Of a DNA stretch of 36,618 nucleotides, positions 1 to 7,510 are shown in pieces. The stretch spans positions 1 through 36,618 of the forward strand of contig CAXRGH010000118.1 of NCBI GenBank assembly GCA_964230195.1. The letters run 5' to 3'. Below the pieces are notes generated by a model that worked only from the letters and a program-made list of their open reading frames with translations, was not told the DNA's origin and made no database searches. Source of the DNA: CAXRGH01 sp964230195. GTDB lineage: Bacteria; Pseudomonadota; Gammaproteobacteria; Enterobacterales; Alteromonadaceae. Position 1 is the stretch's first letter; every line of letters starts with the position of its first letter. The position numbers were made by a program, and so were the translations under genes.

Positions 1-119
1 AAACCCATGTTTAGAGTGATTTTTTCAATCCGAGGGACTTGCATGACGCTTTTGTACCCGAACTGCTTCGCAAGTTCAGCTACTACTGTTTCTTTATAGA
101 AATCATGCAGTTTCGCCAT
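1..119 (-). CDS. rplE: 50S ribosomal protein L5, N-terminal part (cut by window edge)
   Basis: L5 binds 5S rRNA in the central protuberance of the large ribosomal subunit. Only the first 39 codons are in the window; they begin [10 protein letters not shown] and continue with the [12 protein letters not shown] segment typical of the L5 N-terminus. The ATG at 119 follows a GGAGAG ribosome binding site. It is the third gene of the spc operon here (rplN, rplX, rplE), 16 bases after the rplX stop, the usual bacterial order. Identification is firm; the rest of the gene lies left of position 1. Confidence 0.96.
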
Positions 120-130
120 CGTACTCTCCA
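93..130 (-). promoter_or_regulatory. Probable S8 translational operator at the rplX-rplE junction
   Basis: In E. coli, ribosomal protein S8 represses the spc operon by binding a hairpin spanning the rplE start codon. The same layout is visible here: the inner part around the ATG (ACGATG ... CATGAT) is retained. The outer stem is AGAG (127-124) opposite TTCT (101-98), pairing with one G-U, in place of the E. coli GUAGU/ACUAC stem as I recall it. Pairing kept while the bases differ argues for selection. Inferred by comparison from memory, with no folding run. Confidence 0.6.
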
Positions 131-135
131 ATTAA

Positions 136-450
136 TTAAACAAGTTCGCCGTTAGACTTGAAGAAACGAACTTTCTTCTCGCCCTCTAAACGGAAACCAA
201 CACGATCAGCTTTGCCCGTTGCCGGGTTAACGATCGCTACATTTGAAACGTGAATAGATGCTTCTTTCTCAATAATACCGCCAGCTTCCTGCAATTGAGG
301 ATTAGGCTTTTGGTGTTTCTTGATGATGTTCACACCTTCTACAATGACACGGTCTTCAGACGTTAGGACTTTTTTGACTTTGCCAGTCTTGCCTTTGTCT
401 TTGCCTGCCAATACGACTACTTCATCATCACGACGAATTTTATTAGCCAT
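136..450 (-). CDS. rplX: 50S ribosomal protein L24
   Basis: L24 is an early-assembly protein that nucleates folding of 23S rRNA. The 104-residue product has the normal bacterial length and an N-terminal KOW motif (about residues 5-35, DEVVVLAGKDKGKTGKV). The ATG at 450 is preceded by AAGGAG at good spacing. It lies between rplN (12-base gap) and rplE (16-base gap), as in the standard spc operon, and should be co-transcribed and under S8 feedback. Nothing is unusual in the protein itself. Confidence 0.97.
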   Translation of the reverse strand: MANKIRRDDEVVVLAGKDKGKTGKVKKVLTSEDRVIVEGVNIIKKHQKPNPQLQEAGGIIEKEASIHVSNVAIVNPATGKADRVGFRLEGEKKVRFFKSNGELV

Positions 451-462
451 TATCGTGACTCC

Positions 463-831
463 TTATAGTACCTCTGGGGCCAGTGAAATAATCTTCATGA
501 ACGAATCGCCACGAAGTTCACGGGTTACCGGACCAAAGATACGCGTACCAATAGGTTGCTTGCTTGCATTTAGCAATACAGCTGCGTTGTTATCAAAACG
601 GATCGATGAACCGTCTGGACGACGAACGCCTTTCCTAGTACGCACCACCACTGCATTCAGGACGTCACCTTTTTTCACTTTACCGCGAGGAATTGCTTCC
701 TTAACAGTAACTTTGATGATGTCACCGATGTGTGCATAACGGCGATGCGAGCCACCTAGAACCTTAATACACTGAACCCTGCGAGCGCCGCTGTTGTCGG
801 CAACATCCAGGTTAGTTTGCATTTGGATCAT
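463..831 (-). CDS. rplN: 50S ribosomal protein L14
   Basis: L14 is a conserved large-subunit protein at the subunit interface. The 122 residues match the universal bacterial length, beginning MIQMQTNLDVADNSGARR, the family signature region. The ATG at 831 follows GCGGAGCACTAAC, nearly identical to the E. coli rplN leader as I remember it. It is the first gene of the spc operon. The neighbour upstream is rlmB instead of rpsQ, which is abnormal for a gammaproteobacterium and is discussed under findings. Confidence 0.97.
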   Translation of the reverse strand: MIQMQTNLDVADNSGARRVQCIKVLGGSHRRYAHIGDIIKVTVKEAIPRGKVKKGDVLNAVVVRTRKGVRRPDGSSIRFDNNAAVLLNASKQPIGTRIFGPVTRELRGDSFMKIISLAPEVL

Positions 832-920
832 GTTAGTGCTCCGCTGTTAAATTACGACTCTTGCGAGCCACCTAAAAGCCAACCGAATTGTTGACTTTAT
901 GTACATTTACCCTATTTAAA

Positions 921-958
921 GGGCGCGAAATATTAACAGAAAAAACTTACAATGAACA
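921..958 (-). promoter_or_regulatory. Candidate spc operon promoter
   Basis: On the minus strand a -10 element TAATAT (935-930) is followed by a GC-rich discriminator ending CGCGCCC. A weak -35 candidate TGTTCA (958-953) lies 17 bases upstream. The -10 plus CGCGCCC arrangement resembles the E. coli spc promoter, and GC-rich discriminators are typical of stringently controlled ribosomal promoters. The transcript would have a leader of roughly 90 bases before rplN. Sequence similarity only; no start site is known. Confidence 0.55.
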
Positions 959-960
959 GA

Positions 961-980
961 CCATATTAAAAAAAATATGG
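961..980 (-). repeat. AT-rich perfect inverted repeat upstream of the spc promoter
   Basis: CCATATT and AATATGG form a 7-bp perfect stem around a six-base A loop (T loop on the minus strand). It sits directly upstream of the candidate spc promoter and downstream of rlmB. The stem is AT-rich and lacks a following T run, so a strong intrinsic terminator is unlikely; a protein-binding palindrome is equally possible. Confidence 0.4.
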
Positions 981-1132
981 AAAGAAGTAGAAAATAGAGT
1001 TGTGGCGCCCGATGGAATTTCAGCACCGGATATTAAACGCATGATTTGATAGCGGTTTTCAGATTTTATTGCAATGAGACTGACCTAATAAAAATCCTTG
1101 AATAGCCGTTCCTCAAAACACTTATCCAAGCG

Positions 1133-1873
1133 TCATAGCTGACGTTGACGAACTAGCTCGTATAAACAAACGCCTGTTGCCACTGACACGTTTAAGCTAC
1201 TCACTGTTCCAGCCATAGGTAACTTGACCAACTGGTCGCAATTTTCTCGTGTTAAACGTCTCATACCTTTTCCTTCCGCTCCCATCACTAAAGCTACTGG
1301 TCCGCTATGAGTAGTTGAAAATAATGTATCCGTTGCTTCACCTGCTGTACCCACTACCCAAACACCCATGTCTTTCAAGCTATTCAGTGTTCGTGACAAG
1401 TTAGTGATTGCGACTAAAGGAACCACATCCGCCGCACCACAAGCAACTTTGCGAACAACCGGAGTGATTTTTACCGACTTATCTTTTGGCACAACAACAG
1501 CGTCCACGCCTGCCGCATCAGCAGTACGCAGACATGCCCCAAGATTGTGAGGGTCGGTAACGCCGTCAAGGACGAGAATGAAAGCATTGTCTGAATTATC
1601 AACGATGCTTTCGAGATCGTGTTCGTCAAGTAACTTGCTTGGTTTCGCCCTTGCAACTACTCCCTGATGCTGAGCATTTTCCGTCTTAGTATCTAATACT
1701 TTGCGTTGTACAAACTGAATACTGATACCGAATTTTCGCGATAAGTTGAGTATATTTTCAACAGGTTGATCATTTCTTCCTTTTTGGATAAAAACTTCCA
1801 TAATCCGCTCAGGCTGCTTGTCTAAGAGCGTCTGTAACGCATGAATACCATAGATCCAATCTGCTTGTGCCAT
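1133..1873 (-). CDS. rlmB: 23S rRNA (guanosine-2251-2'-O)-methyltransferase RlmB
   Basis: RlmB is a SPOUT-class enzyme that methylates the ribose of G2251 in the peptidyl-transferase P loop of 23S rRNA using AdoMet. The 246-residue product has the N-terminal substrate-binding domain (start AQADWIYGIHALQTLL) and all three SpoU motifs: GVTDPHNLGACLRTADAAG near 145, VMGAEGKGMRRL near 197 and LPMAGTVSSLNVSVA near 220, which builds the trefoil-knot AdoMet site. Its ATG overlaps the rnr stop as TAATG, so it is translationally coupled to rnr, the classic rnr-rlmB pair. Confidence 0.95.
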   Translation of the reverse strand: MAQADWIYGIHALQTLLDKQPERIMEVFIQKGRNDQPVENILNLSRKFGISIQFVQRKVLDTKTENAQHQGVVARAKPSKLLDEHDLESIVDNSDNAFILVLDGVTDPHNLGACLRTADAAGVDAVVVPKDKSVKITPVVRKVACGAADVVPLVAITNLSRTLNSLKDMGVWVVGTAGEATDTLFSTTHSGPVALVMGAEGKGMRRLTRENCDQLVKLPMAGTVSSLNVSVATGVCLYELVRQRQL

Positions 1874-4200
1874 TATCGTTTACTCCGTTTGCTCTTCTTA
1901 AGCCGTGCTTTACTTGATTTTTTCGTTTTTTTTGTTTCCCTACTTGGTGCAGGATGCTCCGCTAAGCCCTCAGCTCGATTTTTCACCGACTTGGAAACTC
2001 TTTTCTGTTTTGGTACTTCGGCAAGGCAAAAATCGATTTTTCGCTCATCTAAATTAACCGCAACCACCTTAATTTTTAGTCGGTCCCCTAAGCGGTAGGT
2101 TAGACCTGAACGCTCTCCAACAATGGTTTGCTTCAATTCATTAAACACATGATATTCGTTACCAAGCGCCGTTATGTGGACGAGACCATCAATATGAAAA
2201 TCACACAAACGCACAAAGAAGCCAAATCCGGTTACCGATGATATGATTCCTTCAAAGGTATCTCCCACATGATCCTGCATAAATTCACATTTCAGCCAAT
2301 CGGCAACATCTCGCGTTGCATCGTCAGCTCGCCGTTCAGTCATAGAACATTGTTCGCCCAATGCATCGAGATCTGGGAGTTCGTAATAGTACCCTCCGGT
2401 TTTGGATGGCTTTCCGGCTTTAACACTCGTTAGATGTTTCAAAATACGATGGACCACTAAGTCAGGGTATCGCCTTATGGGCGAAGTAAAGTGTGTGTAG
2501 CGAGGTAATGCTAGTCCAAAGTGCCCTACATTTTCAGGATCATAGGTCGCCTGCTTCATCGATCTCAACAGCATACTTTGGATCAATTCCTTGTCCGCAC
2601 GCTGACCAATTTTATTCATCACATGACTGTAATGATGAGGTTGTGAGTTCTCGTTGATTTGGTGGCGCACACCAACCTCACTGAGGTAGCCTAGTAATGT
2701 CTTCAACCGTTCACTATCTGGTTCTGGGTGAATACGAAATAAACCATCAAGCTCTGCCGCTTCAATACTCGTTGCTGCCGCAACATTGGCAAGGATCATA
2801 CACTCTTCAATCAAGCGATGCGCATCATTGCGTTCAACAGGAACAATGGCGTCAATTTTACGATGACTGTTAAACAAAAACTGACTTTCAATTGTATCGA
2901 ACGCAATTGCCCCGCGAGCATCACGCTTTTTGCGTAAGACCTTATATAACGAATACAGGTCTCTCAAATGTGGAACTAAGGGCTCGTTCGCTTTGTATAA
3001 GTCGGGATCTCCCTGCAAAATACCCCAAACCTTATTGTAAGTGAGTCTTGCATGGGAATGCATCACAGCTTCGTAAAACTCATGACTGATGAGCTCGCCA
3101 TCGGGCGATATGTTCATTTCACACACCATGCATAGGCGATCGACATGAGGATTGAGAGAGCACAGACCGTTTGACAGCCTCTCAGGCAACATGGGGACAA
3201 CTTGCTGAGGAAAATAGACAGAGTTTCCTCGAGTAATCGCGTGGTTATCAAGTTTGGACTCGGGCCGAACGTAATAGCTAACATCGGCAATCGCTACCAA
3301 TAGTCTCCAATTACCATCATCACCTTGGCAACAAAATACCGCATCGTCAAAATCACGAGCATCTTCGCCGTCAATAGTTACCAGAGGAACTGTTCTAAGA
3401 TCAACTCGACCTTTCTTAGCGGAATCCGGTACTTCCTCTGCTAACTTATCCAAAGACTCAAGAATACCATCAGGCCATTTGTGCGGAATTTCAAAGTTTC
3501 TTAGTGCGATTTCGATTTCCATACCGGGCGCCATATGCTCACCCAATATTTCTGTCACTTTGCCAACAGGATTCATCCGTTTCATTGGACGTTGCTCGAT
3601 TGACATGACTACCATATTGCCATGACGTGCGCCAAGCGTATTTTCCGGTGGGATGATAAATTCATGACATATTGCCGTATCGTCCGGCACCACAACCCCA
3701 ACGCCGCCATCAAAATAATAACGGCCAACGATGGGAGCACTTCGAGGTTCTGAAATAGTGACGATACCCGCTTCCAATTTGCCTTTTTTTGCGCCCTCTT
3801 TGATTCGCGCAGTGACTCTGTCGTTTGGTAGACACAGTTGCATTTGTTTTGCGGAAAGAAAAAGATCAGGTTGGTTATCATCTCGTTTTAAAAAGCCAAA
3901 CCCATCTCGATGACCTAAAACGACACCTGATACAAGCATACTCTCATCAATCGCTTTGTAGCGCTTAAATTTGTCAAAATAAACTTGTCCTTCACGCTCC
4001 ATAGCCCGAAGTCTGCGCTGAACAGCAATACGCTTTGCTTCATCGACAATGGATAATCTGTGGCAGACTTCTACGAGCGATAAGCCGTTTGTTTCGTCAT
4101 TAATCAGTGACAACAAATATTCGCGACTAGCGACTGGGTTTTCGTATTTTTCTTGTTCGCGTTTTAAATGAGGGTCATCTGCAAGTGTTTTTTTTGTCAA
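1873..4200 (-). CDS. rnr: Ribonuclease R
   Basis: RNase R is a processive 3'-to-5' exoribonuclease of the RNB family that degrades structured RNA. The 775-residue protein shows an N-terminal helix-turn-helix-like region, cold-shock domains (about 80-240), and the RNB catalytic domain with the metal-binding aspartate cluster IDGEDARDFDDAVF near 275-288. A C-terminal S1 domain (about 655-735, GIISSVTGFGFFVRL) precedes a Lys/Arg-rich tail. The start is uncommon: TTG at 4200 with no clear Shine-Dalgarno, but the protein aligns from this point (DPHLKREQEKYENP) and the next methionine is at about residue 68. It lies between motX and rlmB. Confidence 0.95.
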   Translation of the reverse strand: MTKKTLADDPHLKREQEKYENPVASREYLLSLINDETNGLSLVEVCHRLSIVDEAKRIAVQRRLRAMEREGQVYFDKFKRYKAIDESMLVSGVVLGHRDGFGFLKRDDNQPDLFLSAKQMQLCLPNDRVTARIKEGAKKGKLEAGIVTISEPRSAPIVGRYYFDGGVGVVVPDDTAICHEFIIPPENTLGARHGNMVVMSIEQRPMKRMNPVGKVTEILGEHMAPGMEIEIALRNFEIPHKWPDGILESLDKLAEEVPDSAKKGRVDLRTVPLVTIDGEDARDFDDAVFCCQGDDGNWRLLVAIADVSYYVRPESKLDNHAITRGNSVYFPQQVVPMLPERLSNGLCSLNPHVDRLCMVCEMNISPDGELISHEFYEAVMHSHARLTYNKVWGILQGDPDLYKANEPLVPHLRDLYSLYKVLRKKRDARGAIAFDTIESQFLFNSHRKIDAIVPVERNDAHRLIEECMILANVAAATSIEAAELDGLFRIHPEPDSERLKTLLGYLSEVGVRHQINENSQPHHYSHVMNKIGQRADKELIQSMLLRSMKQATYDPENVGHFGLALPRYTHFTSPIRRYPDLVVHRILKHLTSVKAGKPSKTGGYYYELPDLDALGEQCSMTERRADDATRDVADWLKCEFMQDHVGDTFEGIISSVTGFGFFVRLCDFHIDGLVHITALGNEYHVFNELKQTIVGERSGLTYRLGDRLKIKVVAVNLDERKIDFCLAEVPKQKRVSKSVKNRAEGLAEHPAPSRETKKTKKSSKARLKKSKRSKR

Positions 4201-4313
4201 AGTGATAAGCCAACGATAATAAAGGAGAGTGAAGTATACGAGTAACTGCCTCAGATGACTAGAAATAATGACAGGCCTGACAAACTATCAGGACAGACAA
4301 GGCTGTTACTAGA

Positions 4314-4946
4314 CTATCGTCCAAGTCTATCCGTAGCGAGATGGATTTTATTGATCACTGAGGTAGGTAGTCTTTTTGCCAAGAGTGTCTTTCGACTTTC
4401 CACTTGTTGTAAAACACTTTTATCATCGCTCACAACTGAACAAAGTAGTCGGTAGGTATCTTCGAAATCAACCGGACTACCAGCATCTCGCAAAAATATA
4501 TCAGTCAGTCTCAATAGCGCATTTACGTTACCGGAGTAAGCTGCAACGCTGAGGTGACGAATAGATTTTTGAATGTTTTTAGTGACCAATATGCCCAAAT
4601 CATAATATCGACCGAGTTGTTCGTGAGCTTCAGGCAAGCCTTGATGGGCAGCGTCTTGAATATAAACTAATCCTAGCTCCGGGTCAGCTGGTACACAAAC
4701 TCCCCAGGCCAACATGTCCCCCCACAGAAACTGATAAGCGGGAATTTTGAGGACAGCCGCATTTGCTTCAATATCTTTGTTAAGCTGACAACGGTCACTC
4801 TTTACTCTTTCGAGATGAGAATTACTGGCAATAAGCTTGAGAAGCTCATCTTGCTCATAGGTTTCGACGAGCTTCAATTCTTGTCCTTGAGCAACAGCCG
4901 ACAGTATTGCTGCCAAAAATATCCCAGCTATTTTATTTTGCATCAT
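4314..4946 (-). CDS. motX: Sodium-driven flagellar motor protein MotX
   Basis: MotX is a periplasmic component of the T ring of Na+-driven polar flagella and helps recruit the PomA/PomB stator. The 210-residue length fits the family. A signal peptide covers about residues 1-21 (cleavage near VAQGQ), followed by the family-like segments VKSDRCQLNKDIEA and PAYQFLWGDMLAWGVCV and by Sel1-like repeats (about 85-150). Cysteines at the DRCQL and GVCV sites match the conserved positions I recall. The start may be this ATG or the next codon, also ATG. Vibrio also carries motX near rnr, which supports the call. Confidence 0.88.
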   Translation of the reverse strand: MMQNKIAGIFLAAILSAVAQGQELKLVETYEQDELLKLIASNSHLERVKSDRCQLNKDIEANAAVLKIPAYQFLWGDMLAWGVCVPADPELGLVYIQDAAHQGLPEAHEQLGRYYDLGILVTKNIQKSIRHLSVAAYSGNVNALLRLTDIFLRDAGSPVDFEDTYRLLCSVVSDDKSVLQQVESRKTLLAKRLPTSVINKIHLATDRLGR

Positions 4947-5012
4947 CAGATCTACCCGTATTCTGTTGTCTCTAGTCTATCGGCTGATCAGCAAAAACAT
5001 TTAATCCTCGCC

Positions 5013-7292
5013 TTAACTTTCAGATTCGACGCTCTCATTCGCAACAATCACTTCGACTTGATCAACCCGCTGTAATCCTCTGGGCAATTTGTTACCGCGA
5101 CGACCTCGCTCCCCACGATAATGAGCAATGTCAGACATGCTGAGGGTCATACTGCGTTTACCCGCAATTAATTTGACGCTCGCATTTTCTGGTAACACAG
5201 CCACATGAGTGACATACTCTTCACGACTTGCTGCACGTGCAGAGGCAATATTGATCAGCTTATTACCCTTACCCTTTGACAGCACTGGTAAGTCCGCCAC
5301 TGGGAAAACCAGCATGCGACCTTCATTAGAGATGGCTAAGCAAAGATCGGTGGAGCGATCGTAAATGGTCATTGGCTCAATCACTTTAGCGCCTGCAGAC
5401 AAGCTTATCAGCGCCTTACCATTTTTATTCTTGCTCACCATTTCTTTGAAGTCGGTAACAAAACCATATCCACTATCCGAAGCCATGAGCAAGCTTGTGT
5501 CCGATGACGCCATTAGCGCATGTTCAACCACTTCACCAGCGACGATATTGAAACGGCCCGTGAGAGGTTCACCTTGGCTGCGGGCAGATGGTAAGCCACG
5601 TGCTTCACAGGAAAATGCACGACCCGAAGAATCAAGGAAGACGACTGGTTGATTACTCTTTCCTTGAGCGCTGCTCTGGAATGAATCACCAGATTTGAAG
5701 TTTAGGCTAGCGCCGTCGATGTCATGCCCCTTAGCACAGCGAACCCAACCTTTTTCCGACAGAACAACTGTCACAGATTCAGCCGGAACAAGATCATTTT
5801 CACTTAACGCTTTCGCCTCTTGACGTTGGGTGATGGGAGAACGTCTCTCATCACCGTATGATTCGGCTGCCGCCAAAATCTCTTTCTTGATCAATGTCTT
5901 TAAACGTCGGTCTGAGCTTAAAGTCAGTTCTAATTTGTCACGCTCGGCGGATAATTCAGCTTGCTCACCTTGGATTTTTTGCTCTTCTAATTTGGCAAGG
6001 TGGCGGAGTTTGAGATCAAGAATCGCATCGGCTTGAATATCAGTTAAACCAAACTTTGCCATTAGCTCTTGTTTGGGCTCGTCTTCTTCTCGAATAATGC
6101 GAATTACTTCATCAAGATTAAGAAAAGCCACCATTAAGCCATCGAGTATGTGCAGTCGCGCCAGAATTTTATCTAAACGATGCTGTAAACGTCTAACCAC
6201 TACGTTCTTTCGATAGACCAACCATTCATTGAGAATAGTAACCAGCCCTTTGACCTGTGGTTTACCATCGAGTCCAATCATATTCAGATTGACTCGATAA
6301 TTTTTCTCTAGATCCGTGGTTGCAAAAAGATGTTGCATCAGTTGATCAATATCGACTCGATTCGAGCGCGGCGTAATCACTAACCGTGTCGGATTTTCAT
6401 GATCAGACTCATCACGTAAATCACTGACCATAGGAAGCTTTTTCGCTTGCATTTGAGCCGCTATTTGCTCAAGCACTTTTCCACCGGCAGCTTGATGGGG
6501 TAACGCGGTTATGATTACATCACCATTTTCCTGGGTATAAACTGCTCGCATTTTGACGCTACCACGGCCAGTTTCATATAGCTTTCTGAGGTCTTGACTT
6601 GGCGTGATAATTTCAGCTTCTGTTGGATAGTCTGGTCCTTTAATGTGCGCCATCACGTCATCTAAATCGGCACGGCTATTTTCTAACAAGTAGGCACACG
6701 CATTAGCAACTTCACGCGCATTGTGAGGAGGAATATCGGTAGCCATTCCGACTGCGATACCTGTGACACTGTTTAACAAAATTTGAGGTAACTTGGCTGG
6801 TAATACTTTAGGCTCTTTCAAAGTGCCGTCAAAATTAGGGGTCCAATCAACAGTCCCCTGCCCAACTTCAGATAACAGCACTTCACTGAACTTTGATAAA
6901 CGCGCTTCTGTGTATCTCATTGCCGCAAATGATTTTGGATCATCCGGTGCCCCCCAGTTACCTTGCCCATCAACAAGTGGGTAACGATAAGAGAAAGGTT
7001 GAGCCATTAACACCATTGCTTCGTAGCATGCGGAATCGCCATGGGGATGAAATTTACCCAATACATCCCCGACAGTACGCGCTGATTTTTTGTACTTTGC
7101 TGTGGCGGACAACCCAAGATCAGACATTGCATAAATACTTCGGCGTTGTACCGGCTTCAATCCATCACCAATGTGAGGCAGTGCACGATCCATAATCACG
7201 TACATTGAATAGTTTAGGTAAGCGTCCTCAGCAAATCGCTGAAGCGGTAATTGCTCTACGCCTTCTGGACTTATGGTTATTGTTTCATTCAT
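5013..7292 (-). CDS. parC: DNA topoisomerase IV subunit A
   Basis: ParC is the DNA breakage-reunion subunit of topoisomerase IV, which decatenates daughter chromosomes with ParE. The 759 residues match ParC rather than the longer GyrA. The catalytic tyrosine is Y127 in AAMRYTEARLSK. The quinolone-resistance region HPHGDSACYEAMVLMAQPF carries S87 and E91, equivalent to E. coli S80 and E84, so the usual resistance substitutions are absent. The C-terminal part (about 500-740) is the DNA-wrapping beta-pinwheel. parE is not adjacent. The ATG at 7292 lacks an obvious Shine-Dalgarno but gives the expected N-terminus. Confidence 0.97.
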   Translation of the reverse strand: MNETITISPEGVEQLPLQRFAEDAYLNYSMYVIMDRALPHIGDGLKPVQRRSIYAMSDLGLSATAKYKKSARTVGDVLGKFHPHGDSACYEAMVLMAQPFSYRYPLVDGQGNWGAPDDPKSFAAMRYTEARLSKFSEVLLSEVGQGTVDWTPNFDGTLKEPKVLPAKLPQILLNSVTGIAVGMATDIPPHNAREVANACAYLLENSRADLDDVMAHIKGPDYPTEAEIITPSQDLRKLYETGRGSVKMRAVYTQENGDVIITALPHQAAGGKVLEQIAAQMQAKKLPMVSDLRDESDHENPTRLVITPRSNRVDIDQLMQHLFATTDLEKNYRVNLNMIGLDGKPQVKGLVTILNEWLVYRKNVVVRRLQHRLDKILARLHILDGLMVAFLNLDEVIRIIREEDEPKQELMAKFGLTDIQADAILDLKLRHLAKLEEQKIQGEQAELSAERDKLELTLSSDRRLKTLIKKEILAAAESYGDERRSPITQRQEAKALSENDLVPAESVTVVLSEKGWVRCAKGHDIDGASLNFKSGDSFQSSAQGKSNQPVVFLDSSGRAFSCEARGLPSARSQGEPLTGRFNIVAGEVVEHALMASSDTSLLMASDSGYGFVTDFKEMVSKNKNGKALISLSAGAKVIEPMTIYDRSTDLCLAISNEGRMLVFPVADLPVLSKGKGNKLINIASARAASREEYVTHVAVLPENASVKLIAGKRSMTLSMSDIAHYRGERGRRGNKLPRGLQRVDQVEVIVANESVESES

Positions 7293-7510
7293 GACGGATA
7301 TACACAGTTTGTTTATATTTTGAATTGCGATAATGCCATTAACCTATCACATATTTGACAATCAAAAAAATACTAATTTACCGAGCGATGCCTGCTTACC
7401 ATCGGTATGATTTGATAATGATGCGGTAAAAAATTGCTGCTCGTTGATACTTTTTATTTGTCTATCGGGTCAACTTTGCGGTAGTTTGGAGGTTAATATC
7501 ACTTTTCTGG

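Larger units (their letters stand above)
832..1132. other. Non-coding interval between rlmB and the spc operon; S10 operon absent
   Basis: No open reading frame with coding character occurs in these 301 bases. Reading on the minus strand, the half next to rplN holds an AT-rich hairpin (961-980), a promoter-like element with a GCGCCC discriminator (921-958) and a leader ending in the rplN ribosome binding site. The half next to rlmB (about 985-1132) shows no feature I recognise. The rpsJ-to-rpsQ genes that usually precede rplN are missing. Confidence 0.8.

Noticed and set aside
320..739. Plus-strand open frame of 139 codons
   Set aside because: Antisense to rplX and rplN, two certain genes; its peptide looks like no protein family and arises from their codon bias.
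4264..4300. CCTGA/TCAGG hairpin between motX and rnr
   Set aside because: Five-base stem with a weak T-rich tail; cannot be distinguished from chance.
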